The notes below the pieces were generated by a model, which saw only the letters and a list, made by a program, of their open reading frames with translations, was not told where the DNA came from and did no database searches. A DNA stretch of 43,180 nucleotides from an uncultured Alphaproteobacteria bacterium (GTDB lineage Bacteria; Pseudomonadota; Alphaproteobacteria; Rs-D84): the NCBI GenBank assembly GCA_944389595.1, contig CALXMY010000007.1:1-43180 (forward strand), written 5' to 3'. The position numbers were made by a program, and so were the translations under genes. Position 1 is the first letter of the stretch. Each line of letters opens with the position of its first letter. Positions 35,176-43,180 of the stretch are shown piece by piece.

Positions 35176-36960
35176 ATGAGATTTGATGCCAAACAATTAC
35201 GCGAAATGTCAAAATCCGTGCGGGCGCATGCGCTGGATGCCATACGGCGCGCGGGGTCGGGACATGTTGGAATTGTGCTGGGGGCGGCCGATATAATTAC
35301 CGCAATTTATGCAAATTTTTTGCGCGCGGGGGTTGATAAGTTTGTGCTGTCCGCCGGGCATGGCAGTGCGCTGTTATATTCTGTGTTAAATTTGGCGGGA
35401 TATGATGTTGGCGATTTAAATAATTTTCGGCAAATAAATGGTTTGCCGGGGCATCCGGAATTTGGAATTGATGGTGTGTGGGCAACAACCGGGCCGCTGG
35501 GTCAGGGTATTGGAAATGCGGTTGGTTTGGCGTTGGCGGAAAAAATTCGCGGCGGTGATGGAATTGTATATTGTTTGTGCAGCGATGGTGATTTAAGCGA
35601 GGGTGTTGCCGCCGAATCGATTGCGTTTGCCGGACGGTATGAATTGGATAATCTGGTTTTAATTTGGGATGATAATGGGGTCAGCATTGATGGGGCCGCG
35701 TTGGTGGATTTGGATGTGCCGGCACGTATGGCGGCGGCCGGATGGAATGTAAAATATGTCGATGGAAATAATTTTCCTGATTTAAATCGCGCGTTGCGTG
35801 GAACAACGGGGCGGGGGGCACCGACGTTTGTTGATGCGAAAACCGTGATTGGGCGCGATTCCAGTATGGCCGGGACATCGGCCGCGCATGGGGCGGCGTT
35901 GTCTGATTCGGAAATGATGTATTTGATTGAAAAAAATATTTCATATGTGGGCGATGATTTATGGAAAATGGTTGCCGGCGAAAAACATAAAAAATATGTG
36001 CCCAGTTACCCTGAAATTAAAACTGATAAAATTCCGGTGCCTGATTTGGGTGTGGTTGCATCAACGCGTGAATTGTCGGGTGTATATTTGGAATCGCTGT
36101 TGGCATCTGGGGCATCATTAATTGGGGGCAGTGCGGATTTAGGGTATAATACGAATGCAAAAACACATAATTCTGTTGATATTGTTCCGCCCGAATTTCA
36201 TGGCAATTATATAAATTTTGGTGTGCGCGAACACGCCATGGGTGCGATTATGAATGGAATGGCTGTTGCGGGATTGCGGCCGTATGGGTCAACTTTTCTG
36301 GTTTTTAGTGATTATATGCGCCCGGCGGTTCGTTTGGCGGCCATGTCGGGATTGCCGGTAATTTATATTTTTTCGCATGACAGCATTGTGGTTGGGGCGG
36401 ATGGGCCAACACATCAACCGGTGGAACAGTTACCTTCGTTGCGTTTGATTCCAAATTTGAATGTGTATCGTCCATGTAATGGTGCCGAAGTTGCCCACGC
36501 ATGGCAATCGGCAATTGCGGATGTGCATAATCCCAGTGCGATTATTTTGTCGCGCCAGAAATTTGCGCAAATTTCAACGCCAAAAAATGCCGATATGTCA
36601 CGTGGCGCGTATATAATTCATCCGGCCACGGCGCGCCGTGTGCGTGTGACAATTATTGCAACCGGGGCCGAGGTTCCATTGGCTGTGGATGTGGCAAAAA
36701 AATTGGGTGATGCGGTCCAGGTGGTCAGTATGCCATCTGTTGCAGATTTTCGCCGTCAGAATGAAAAATATAAATCAAAAATTTTGGCGGGCTTTGTTGT
36801 TGCAATCGAGGCGGCCGCCACCGCGCCATGGTTTGAATTTGCCGATGCGGTTGTTGGTGTTGATTTGTTTGGAATGTCTGGGCCGGGTGGGGCGGTTTAT
36901 TCGAATTTTGGATTTGACACAGACACAATTGCGCGCGATATTTTGAAAAAATTAAAATAA
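35176..36960 (+). CDS. tkt: Transketolase
   Basis: The 594-residue thiamine-diphosphate enzyme moves two-carbon units between sugars in the pentose phosphate pathway. Cofactor and metal sites are seen: AGHGSALLYS, TTGPLGQGIGNAVG, LCSDGDLSEGVAAES, WDDNGVSID, and FGVREHAMGAIMNG with the ThDP Glu. The C-terminal domain (VRVTIIATGAEVPLAVDVA) is present. It is ~60-70 residues shorter than E. coli TktA, apparently through trimmed loops. A TATAAT precedes the start (35161-35166). Confidence 0.93.
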   Translation: MRFDAKQLREMSKSVRAHALDAIRRAGSGHVGIVLGAADIITAIYANFLRAGVDKFVLSAGHGSALLYSVLNLAGYDVGDLNNFRQINGLPGHPEFGIDGVWATTGPLGQGIGNAVGLALAEKIRGGDGIVYCLCSDGDLSEGVAAESIAFAGRYELDNLVLIWDDNGVSIDGAALVDLDVPARMAAAGWNVKYVDGNNFPDLNRALRGTTGRGAPTFVDAKTVIGRDSSMAGTSAAHGAALSDSEMMYLIEKNISYVGDDLWKMVAGEKHKKYVPSYPEIKTDKIPVPDLGVVASTRELSGVYLESLLASGASLIGGSADLGYNTNAKTHNSVDIVPPEFHGNYINFGVREHAMGAIMNGMAVAGLRPYGSTFLVFSDYMRPAVRLAAMSGLPVIYIFSHDSIVVGADGPTHQPVEQLPSLRLIPNLNVYRPCNGAEVAHAWQSAIADVHNPSAIILSRQKFAQISTPKNADMSRGAYIIHPATARRVRVTIIATGAEVPLAVDVAKKLGDAVQVVSMPSVADFRRQNEKYKSKILAGFVVAIEAAATAPWFEFADAVVGVDLFGMSGPGGAVYSNFGFDTDTIARDILKKLK

Positions 36961-36969
36961 AATCATATT

Positions 36970-37677
36970 ATGTCTGATTATGAATTTGTTTTATCGACGG
37001 GGGAACGGGTGCCTGTTGTTATTACGACGCGCCGTGGGTTGCGTAATATTACATTACGTCCAAAAACACGCCCATCGCGAGAGATACATATATCAAAACC
37101 GTGGTTAACACCGACGGCGGCGGCACTGCGTTTTTTAGAGCAAAAGCGTCGGTGGTGTGAACGTATATTTAATAATGCGCCACAAAAAGTAATATTGCGT
37201 TCGGGTGATGAAATTGAATTTTTGGGGCGACGCGTTATGTTGCGGCATGACCCGGCGCGTCGGTCAAATGAATTTGTTGTGCATGATGACGTAACCGCAA
37301 CATTGATTGTTGGGGGGGGCGCGGATATGTTTGAACGACGGGTGCGTGATTTTATTCGTGCACAATTTTTGATTGCTGTGAAGCAAATGGTGCGCGGTGC
37401 ACCGCGCGAATTATGGCCGCGCAGAATCACAATTCGGGACACTTCGTCGCGCTGGGGCAGTTGTTCCAGCAGCGGGACGATGTCTTTTTCGTGGCGGTTG
37501 GCGTTTGCACCCACGGATGTGATGAGGTATGTTGTCATGCATGAATTAGCGCACCAGGTACATATGGATCATTCGCCCGCATTTTGGCAAACGGTGTCAC
37601 AATTATATGGGTTTGGGGTGGAACGTGCCAGATATTGGCTGAATAAACATGGGGCGGAATTGCATAAATATTTTTAA
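36970..37677 (+). CDS. YgjP/DUF45-type metal-dependent hydrolase
   Basis: The 235-residue cytosolic protein has a zinc-protease-like HELAH at 191-195 with HSPAFW after it, and the typical preceding RDTSSRWGSCSSSGTMSF block. YgjP members are putative metallopeptidases; the natural substrate is unknown. It starts 10 bases after transketolase on the same strand, so it is probably the second gene of that transcript. Confidence 0.88.
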   Translation: MSDYEFVLSTGERVPVVITTRRGLRNITLRPKTRPSREIHISKPWLTPTAAALRFLEQKRRWCERIFNNAPQKVILRSGDEIEFLGRRVMLRHDPARRSNEFVVHDDVTATLIVGGGADMFERRVRDFIRAQFLIAVKQMVRGAPRELWPRRITIRDTSSRWGSCSSSGTMSFSWRLAFAPTDVMRYVVMHELAHQVHMDHSPAFWQTVSQLYGFGVERARYWLNKHGAELHKYF

Positions 37678-37753
37678 AAAGACTTGAAAAACATCGGTTT
37701 TCAGATATTATCGTTATATGATTTATAAAAAAATGTTTTTTGTTGTAATGCAT

Positions 37754-37777
37754 CACGCCCATTGGGCGGGGTGTTTA
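37754..37777 (+). terminator. Possible terminator after the YgjP gene
   Basis: A CGCCC / GGGCG stem with loop ATT and a TTTATAG tail. The T-run is poor. Confidence 0.4.
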
Positions 37778-37800
37778 TAGCGTTTTGTATATATTTGTGA

Positions 37801-37806
37801 TATAAT
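37801..37806 (+). promoter_or_regulatory. -10 box of the hisS-prfA operon
   Basis: TATAAT lies 52 bases before the hisS ATG; no good -35 was found. AGGA precedes the start. Confidence 0.5.
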
Positions 37807-37858
37807 CTATTTAATCTGATTGCTGTAATTATATACAGTGTAACCACAGGATTTAAAA

Positions 37859-39154
37859 ATGGAATTAAAGCCAACAAAAACTTTGTCTGGATTTATAGAA
37901 TTATTGCCGGCACAACAACGATGCTTTGATGAATGTGCGGCGCGTATGCAACGTGTGCTAAAAACAGCCGGGTTTGCACATCTGGATTTGCCGGCCATCG
38001 AACGGGCCGAGGTTTTGACCGATAAAGATAATTGGGATGAAATTGAAACTCAAATGTTTCTGTTTCAAAAGGGCGATACCAAAATGGGTTTGCGGTATGA
38101 CGGAACGGTTGGTTTATCGCGTTATGTTGCGGGACATATAAATGATTTGACTTTTCCGTTTCGGGCATATCAATTCGCACGAAATTATCGTGGTGAACGT
38201 CCCCAACGTGGGCGTTATCGCGAATTTTATCAAATGGATTTAGATATAATGGGCATTGATACGTTGTCCGAAAATTATGATGCGGAAATCGTTGCAACAT
38301 TGGCGCGGGCGTACGAATCAATTGCTGATTTTATTGGTCCGGTTAGTATTCGTGTTGGAAATCGCCGGTTTTGGAACGCAATGTTTGAATATTTGGGATT
38401 AAATGCGGAACAAAGCAGGGCCACATTTATCTTAATCGATAAACGCGATAAAATTTCTGATTTTTATGATGGATTGGTTGAAAGTGTTGGGCAAAGGGCA
38501 GCAGATGAAATAAATCGTGTGTTTTCAGATGGTTATAAATCGTTTTGTGGCGCATCAGATGCGCTGGATGCGGCGATTGCCGAATTGGATTCTTTTATTG
38601 TTTTATTGGATTCCATGGGTATCAAAAATGCGCAAATAGATTTGGGTATTATGCGCGGGCATGCATATTATACCGGAATAGTGTTTGAATTCTTTTTGGT
38701 AAATTTCCCCGAATTGGGCGCGATTGGTGGCGGTGGACGTTATGATAATTTGGCATCAAAATTTTCAAAAACCAAAATAATCGGCGTTGGTGCCGCGGTC
38801 GGCTTTTCGCGGTTAATGGTGGCATTGATGGATGACAATCGAATCGATTTAACACCGTTTATGAATCCAATACGGGCGGCGGTGTTATGTATGGGGAATG
38901 ATCAGGTTGTTTATGCCATGCGTGTATTAAGCGCGTTGCGCGCATCTGATATTGTCGCGGTGCCGTATTTGGATGCGGGGCGCAAGTTTAAAAATCAGGT
39001 TGAATTTGCCGATAAAATAAATGCTGATTACAGTATTATTATCGGTGATGTGGAACGCGAATCTGAAATGTTGACAGTAAAGAATATGGAAACCGGGCAA
39101 CAACAGCAATTGGACATTGAAAATACTGTAAAATTATTAAAACAAAAATTGTGA
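37859..39154 (+). CDS. hisS: Histidyl-tRNA synthetase
   Basis: The 431-residue class II enzyme charges tRNA-His. Motif 1 is around DLPAIERAEVL. The motif 2 loop is FARNYRGERPQRGRYREFYQ, and GGGRYDNL with GVGAAVGFSRL forms motif 3. The histidine-binding loop is IMRGHAYYTGIVFE, where the common form is RGLDYYTG. The first ATP/His loop reads LRYDGTVGLSRYVAGH instead of the widespread LRPEGT form, more like the RYDLT variant of archaeal/eukaryotic and divergent alphaproteobacterial enzymes. A C-terminal anticodon-binding domain is present. It is co-transcribed with prfA (gap of six bases). Confidence 0.94.
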   Translation: MELKPTKTLSGFIELLPAQQRCFDECAARMQRVLKTAGFAHLDLPAIERAEVLTDKDNWDEIETQMFLFQKGDTKMGLRYDGTVGLSRYVAGHINDLTFPFRAYQFARNYRGERPQRGRYREFYQMDLDIMGIDTLSENYDAEIVATLARAYESIADFIGPVSIRVGNRRFWNAMFEYLGLNAEQSRATFILIDKRDKISDFYDGLVESVGQRAADEINRVFSDGYKSFCGASDALDAAIAELDSFIVLLDSMGIKNAQIDLGIMRGHAYYTGIVFEFFLVNFPELGAIGGGGRYDNLASKFSKTKIIGVGAAVGFSRLMVALMDDNRIDLTPFMNPIRAAVLCMGNDQVVYAMRVLSALRASDIVAVPYLDAGRKFKNQVEFADKINADYSIIIGDVERESEMLTVKNMETGQQQQLDIENTVKLLKQKL

Positions 39155-39160
39155 TTTAAA

Positions 39161-40225
39161 ATGATAATAGACGATAAATTAAAAGACATTCAAAATCGCG
39201 CGGTGGAAATTGGCGGAAAGTTAAATTCCGGTGATATTTCGGGTGATGAATTAACCAAGTTATCAAAAGAATATTCCGAATTGGCCGCAATTTTGCCACT
39301 GATTGATGAATATTTTCAGATAAAGCGCGGCATTGCCGATGCAAATGAAATGTTACATGACGAAGAATTAAAAAGTATCGCGGCCGAACAACTGGATGAA
39401 TTAAACCATAAATTGCCTGATATAGAAAAAAAATTGCAAATTGCATTACTGCCGCGTGACGCGGCCGATGATAACAGCGTGATTATGGAAATTCGCGCGG
39501 GGGTCGGTGGCGAAGAATCTGCGCTGTTTGCGGGGGATTTATATAATCAATATAAATCGTATGCGCTGCGACATGGTTGGGGGATAGAAGTTATTGATGA
39601 AAATCCAACATCGTTACATGGGTATAAAGAAATAATTTTCAAAATTGATGGTGTTGGGGTATATGCACGATTGAAATTCGAATCGGGAATACATCGTGTT
39701 CAACGTGTCCCGGAAACCGAGGCCAGCGGCCGTATTCATACCAGTGCGGCATCTGTTGCCGTTATGCCCGAGGCCAAAGATATTGATGTTGTTATTGATG
39801 ATAAAGATATTCGTATTGATGTGTTTCGTGCGTCTGGGGCCGGTGGGCAACATGTAAATAAAACTGACAGTGCGGTGCGAATAACCCATTTCCCAACAGG
39901 AATCGTTGTTACATGTCAAAATGAACGCAGCCAATTTCAAAACAAAGCCGCAGCAATGGCGGTTTTGCGTTCAAAATTATATGAAAAGCAGCGTGAAGAG
40001 CAGGTTGATGCCAGTAATTCTGCGCGTAAAACGATGGTTGGTTCGGGTGATCGCAGTGAAAAAATCAGAACTTATAATTTTCCTGAACAGCGTGTTACAG
40101 ATCATCGTATAAAACTGACGCTGTATAAATTGGATGACATTTTGGCGGGTGGCGACGCGTTGGATGAAATGATTGATGCTTTAATTGCCGCCGATCAATT
40201 GGAACGTTTGGCAAATATGGAATAA
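39161..40225 (+). CDS. prfA: Peptide chain release factor 1
   Basis: The 354-residue RF1 ends translation at UAA and UAG. The codon-reading PET tripeptide is at 184-186 (RVPETEASGR), and the catalytic GGQ at 228-230 (GAGGQHVNKTDSAVR). The PET motif separates it from RF2 (SPF). The start has no visible ribosome site but lies six bases after hisS, so coupling is likely. The gene prmC, often found next to prfA, is not here; a terminator follows. Confidence 0.97.
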   Translation: MIIDDKLKDIQNRAVEIGGKLNSGDISGDELTKLSKEYSELAAILPLIDEYFQIKRGIADANEMLHDEELKSIAAEQLDELNHKLPDIEKKLQIALLPRDAADDNSVIMEIRAGVGGEESALFAGDLYNQYKSYALRHGWGIEVIDENPTSLHGYKEIIFKIDGVGVYARLKFESGIHRVQRVPETEASGRIHTSAASVAVMPEAKDIDVVIDDKDIRIDVFRASGAGGQHVNKTDSAVRITHFPTGIVVTCQNERSQFQNKAAAMAVLRSKLYEKQREEQVDASNSARKTMVGSGDRSEKIRTYNFPEQRVTDHRIKLTLYKLDDILAGGDALDEMIDALIAADQLERLANME

Positions 40226-40250
40226 AAAATCCCCAATTGGGGATTTTTTT
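40226..40250. terminator. Terminator after prfA
   Basis: AAAATCCCC / GGGGATTTT with loop AATT and T-run; also able to serve the convergent outer-membrane gene. Confidence 0.9.
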
Positions 40251-40254
40251 ATTA

Positions 40255-41388
40255 TCAGAATATGTATTTTAAATTAAATCCGCCATTCCAACCCGTTCGG
40301 CCGCCATCACGACGATTTATGTTTAACGCTATGTTGAAACGGTCGATTGATTTTTCGATACCAATGCCGTATTCGGCATAATCACGCGTTTCCAGTTCGT
40401 CATATAATACACCATTGGCGACAACATCGCCGGAATGTCCCATCATAAATGCATATTTGAAGTTTATAAATCCAAACCACCCGCGGCCGATATGTTTTAT
40501 TGCACGGATTCCCGGGGCAACTTCGAACATATTAAAGTTTTGATTGGCAACGTTATCGTTTGATACAGATATGTAATTGGCCGAACCAATCCATGTATAA
40601 CCCGCGTAAACGCCCGGTTGGATTGTAAATGTTTCGTCCAATTCTATATTATATGTTGCGTTTAATCCAACGCCCGCCCACATATTTGCAAATTCATCCG
40701 CGCCGTATTCACTTTCGGCATTGTTATATAGTGCGCCAACGTTTGCCGCCAACGACAAATTAAATTGTTGTATGTTATATCCCGTATATAATCCGACATA
40801 ACCGCCATTTTCAGACAAGTTTACAAAATCGTTTTTCTGGGCCCCGCCGATATAACCACCGAAAATGCCCCATTCAGATATTCCGATGCCACGTTGAGCC
40901 TCGCCCCCGGCCAAGCCAAACATTATTAAATCAGTATTGGTATTTAATTCATCATAATCATAAAATTTTACGCCGTCGTTTATGTGTTGCCAGTTTAACC
41001 ATACACTGTTGACAACAGGGCGTGGATCCAATATTTCGTTATTATTTGTCACGGCAATGGTGTTTATTGTGTCGTCATCACCGCCATTGCGACCGGATGT
41101 TTTCTGGGTATCAGCGTCATAATATTCGCCATATAAACGTGGCCATCCATACATTGGGGTTGTGCCATACATATATTTTGAATCATTATTTGTTAATTTG
41201 GCGCGCCCACCCAATGCCGCGGCGGCGGTGCCCTCGAATGTTTGCATGGCGGTCGTCATAATTGAATGTTGAATGGCGGTGATATTATGTGCCGAAATAG
41301 CGTTTGAATAAATATGTGAACCCGCCGCAAATGCGCCATTTGCAGATAACACAAATATGGCCAATGCCAATGATACAGAATTTTTCAT
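40255..41388 (-). CDS. Outer-membrane beta-barrel protein
   Basis: The 377-residue product has a signal peptide (MKNSVSLALAIFVLSANGAF, cut before AGSH). The body alternates aromatic and polar residues in strands (GGYVGLYTGYNIQQFNLSL; WAGVGLNATYNI; GWFGFINFKYAFMMG) and ends NGGFNLKYIF with the outer-membrane terminal Phe. The barrel resembles autotransporter beta domains, with only a short N-terminal region. GGGGGAAAAAGAG precedes the start. The function could be porin, adhesin or structural. Confidence 0.8.
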   Translation of the reverse strand: MKNSVSLALAIFVLSANGAFAAGSHIYSNAISAHNITAIQHSIMTTAMQTFEGTAAAALGGRAKLTNNDSKYMYGTTPMYGWPRLYGEYYDADTQKTSGRNGGDDDTINTIAVTNNNEILDPRPVVNSVWLNWQHINDGVKFYDYDELNTNTDLIMFGLAGGEAQRGIGISEWGIFGGYIGGAQKNDFVNLSENGGYVGLYTGYNIQQFNLSLAANVGALYNNAESEYGADEFANMWAGVGLNATYNIELDETFTIQPGVYAGYTWIGSANYISVSNDNVANQNFNMFEVAPGIRAIKHIGRGWFGFINFKYAFMMGHSGDVVANGVLYDELETRDYAEYGIGIEKSIDRFNIALNINRRDGGRTGWNGGFNLKYIF

Positions 41389-41521
41389 CTCTTTTTCCCC
41401 CCTGGGATTTATTATGTAGTAATTATATCACATTTTTATGAATTTATAAAATAAAAAGCAAAAAAATATGGTGGCAGAATTCTTGTTGAGTAAAAGAGTG
41501 TTTTCTATTAAAATCATTACC

Positions 41522-42085
41522 ATGATAAAAGATAATATAAAATTAGACAGGCCGATTGTAATGGTTGGCCTGATGGGGGCCGGTAAAACCAGTGTAGGGC
41601 GTGCATTGGCGCGACGGTTGGGTATACCATTTGTTGATTCTGATAAGGAAATAGAAACGGCGGCGGGATGCAGCGTTGTTGATATTTTTGCAATGTATGG
41701 TGAAACCGAATTTCGACGCGCAGAACAGCGTGTGATTGAAAGATTGTTTGATACGCCGCCAACAACAAAGGTTATTTCCACGGGCGAGGGTGCGTTTATC
41801 ATCCCAGCCGTGCGAAAAATGATATTGGAACGTGCGGTGTCTGTATGGTTGCGTGCCGATTTGGATTTATTGGTCAAGCGTACTAATTTTCGGCACACGC
41901 GGCCGCAATTGTTACACACGGACAGCCGGAAAATTTTGGCACAACTAATCGATGAACGATATAATATTTATGCCATGGCTGATATAACCGTGGAAACCCG
42001 TGATGAAAGTCTGCGCAAAACATTGAACAAGGTCGTAGATGCCATCAATGAATATGTGAATAAAAAGGATGAAAAAAATGGCTAA
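41522..42085 (+). CDS. aroK: Shikimate kinase
   Basis: The 187-residue P-loop kinase phosphorylates shikimate in the aromatic amino-acid pathway. The Walker A motif is GLMGAGKTS (16-24), substrate Asp is in VDSDKEIE, Arg in ETEFRRAE, and the GEGAF loop, then RPQLL in the lid, follow. Here GEGAF replaces the usual GGGxF. ATG 41522 is preferred; upstream codons are not conserved. The end overlaps mscL by eight bases. Confidence 0.92.
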   Translation: MIKDNIKLDRPIVMVGLMGAGKTSVGRALARRLGIPFVDSDKEIETAAGCSVVDIFAMYGETEFRRAEQRVIERLFDTPPTTKVISTGEGAFIIPAVRKMILERAVSVWLRADLDLLVKRTNFRHTRPQLLHTDSRKILAQLIDERYNIYAMADITVETRDESLRKTLNKVVDAINEYVNKKDEKNG

Positions 42086-42641
42086 AAGCAAATTCTTAAG
42101 CGAATTTAGAACATTTTTAGAACGCGGCAGTGCAATTGATATGGCCGTTGGTATAATTGTCGGCAGCGTAATGACCACGATGGTGAATTCATTGGTCAAA
42201 GATGTTATTATGCCGCCAATTGGAATGCTGATTGGGGATATTGATTTTTCTCAATTTTTTATCGTTTTATCGGGTGGGACACCGGGTGCGCATTATAATA
42301 CTGTGGCCGAGGCTCAGGCCGCAGGTGCAGCCACAATGAATATCGGTGTATTTTTAAATACTGTGGTAAGTTTTCTGATAACAATGTTTGCGGTATTTTT
42401 AATGGTGCGAATAATGAATAAAATTCGCGCCAAAAAGCCCGTCACAACACGGACGTGCCCATATTGCAAATCTGTGATAAATATAGAGGCGCGAAAATGC
42501 CCGAATTGTTGTTCCGCGGTGCGACCGGAAAAAATCGCGCCTGTTGAACCAAGTGATTTGGAAAAAGGCCTGAAAAAAGCAACACAAATTGCAAAGGGGC
42601 AAATTTCAAAAATTAAAAAAATAACAAAGGGTTCTAAATAA
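42078..42641 (+). CDS. mscL: Large-conductance mechanosensitive channel with C-terminal zinc ribbon
   Basis: The 187-residue product carries a normal MscL channel: an amphipathic N-terminus (FLSEFRTFLERGSAIDMAVG), first membrane helix (VGIIVGSVMTTMVNSLV), periplasmic loop and second helix (VFLNTVVSFLITMFAVFLMV). MscL pentamers release solutes under hypo-osmotic shock. After residue 120 there is an added zinc-ribbon-like module with Cys at 127, 130, 141 and 144 (CPYC and CPNC), then a Lys-rich tail; the common bacterial form ends in a short helix instead. AAGGA spaced nine bases before ATG 42078 decides the start. Confidence 0.93.
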   Translation: MAKSKFLSEFRTFLERGSAIDMAVGIIVGSVMTTMVNSLVKDVIMPPIGMLIGDIDFSQFFIVLSGGTPGAHYNTVAEAQAAGAATMNIGVFLNTVVSFLITMFAVFLMVRIMNKIRAKKPVTTRTCPYCKSVINIEARKCPNCCSAVRPEKIAPVEPSDLEKGLKKATQIAKGQISKIKKITKGSK

Positions 42642-42688
42642 TTTATAACATTTTGGTTTAATTTATATTGTTGGGTTGTTGTGGGGAT

Positions 42689-42731
42689 AAAAAATCATAC
42701 GCAAATGACCGTATTTGCGTATGATTTTTTT
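42689..42731 (+). terminator. Strong terminator after mscL
   Basis: A perfect 18-base stem (42689-42706 with 42713-42730), core ATCATACGCAAAT, loop GACCGT, and T-run. It is the longest perfect hairpin seen here. Confidence 0.85.
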
Positions 42732-42741
42732 ATGAAATAAT

Positions 42742-43180
42742 ATGTTTGTATTAAAAAAATGGCGGATTTCTGCGGTTTTTTGTCGCCTTTGGGCCGTCTG
42801 TGGCGCGTTTTTGTGGGCGGGACAGGGTGGTGTTTAGCTTTTTGTGGGGCTGTTCGGTGCAGTGTTTGCGCGAACGGCAAGTTTAGTGGTTTTGTCGGTG
42901 TGTGTAATGTTTAAATTTTGTATCTGGTCGTAATTGTTTGAAAAATGTATTTATGTTGTTATGAATATTTAGATTTTAGGTTCGTTTTTGTTTGATTTGC
43001 GCGATTGTTGTACGGGCGCGTTGCAATTTTGTTGATATAAATCTGTTTATTTTTTTGTCTCCGTAGGCCACCAGGGGACCCATATTTTGCTTTTTATCAA
43101 AGGCGCATAATGTATATTATGTATAGTTTAGTGTGTTGTGGGGCTGGGGTATGTGGTATGGTGGCGTATAAAATATTGTG
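42742..43180. other. Gene-free G/T-rich end of the window
   Basis: About 440 bases with a marked G+T excess on the plus strand, no coding frame with supporting features and no tRNA fold. It could hold a regulatory region or an unrecognised RNA for a gene beyond the window edge; nothing more can be supported. Confidence 0.4.

Noticed and set aside
42695..42880. Minus-strand 61-codon frame after mscL
   Set aside because: It overlaps the terminator hairpin and has low-complexity basic composition typical of a chance frame.
42976..43083. 35-codon minus-strand frame starting MGPLVAYGDKK
   Set aside because: Too short, no ribosome site, no recognised family.

Overview
The window is chromosomal DNA from an uncultivated, AT-rich bacterium, most likely an alphaproteobacterium of the host-associated or gut type. 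Supporting signs are a two-membrane cell (autotransporter, outer-membrane barrel, lipoprotein), RodZ, a single-operon housekeeping core, tRNAs with encoded CCA, strong use of TTG for leucine in the core genes, and a valyl-tRNA synthetase of the GWDDNGLPTE class, which resembles the archaeal-type enzyme known from Rickettsia. The assignment is inference; no rRNA is present to confirm it.

Layout. 1-9034: a surface and secretion region. It holds the 3' part of a large autotransporter, a small exported-protein gene broken by one in-frame TAA, and a long exported Cys-rich gene split by a frameshift in a run of eight G. 9100-11017: ssb (minus strand) and rho (plus strand). 11129-14073: a second exported-protein gene whose start and signal peptide lie in one arm of a ~119-bp inverted-repeat element (a diverged copy sits at 4499-4616), then two overlapping small genes arranged like phage Rz/Rz1 spanins. 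14074-15977 (minus): an arginase-family ureohydrolase coupled to another exported protein. 16062-21663: tRNA-Pro(UGG), hairpins and a 74-bp tandem repeat, then an accessory block: aminoglycoside-phosphotransferase-like kinase, GNAT acetyltransferase, MFS exporter, TraB-like protein, ADP-ribosyltransferase-fold-like protein and a histidine phosphatase. 21719-23075: rfbC-rfbD of dTDP-rhamnose synthesis. 23223-23861: HdeD-like membrane protein.

23935-27064: an intact tRNA-Arg(UCU) followed by valS and a broken family-2 glycosyltransferase fragment, closed by an exact 50-bp copy of the 3' half of the tRNA gene. This is the footprint of a site-specific integration event, but no integrase remains. 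27334-42641 is mostly housekeeping: tspO, an ftsB-like gene, dusB, rodZ-like, uvrA, a free-standing SRP54 M-domain protein, rlmE, rnhA, a transketolase, a YgjP-type metallopeptidase, hisS, prfA, an outer-membrane barrel, aroK and mscL with a zinc-ribbon tail. The last ~440 bases carry no gene that I can support.

The most interesting points are the tRNA-flanked valS segment, the isolated and altered SRP54 M domain, the inverted-repeat element that supplies a signal peptide, the possible poly-G phase switch in a surface or exported gene, and the spanin-like gene pair outside any visible prophage.
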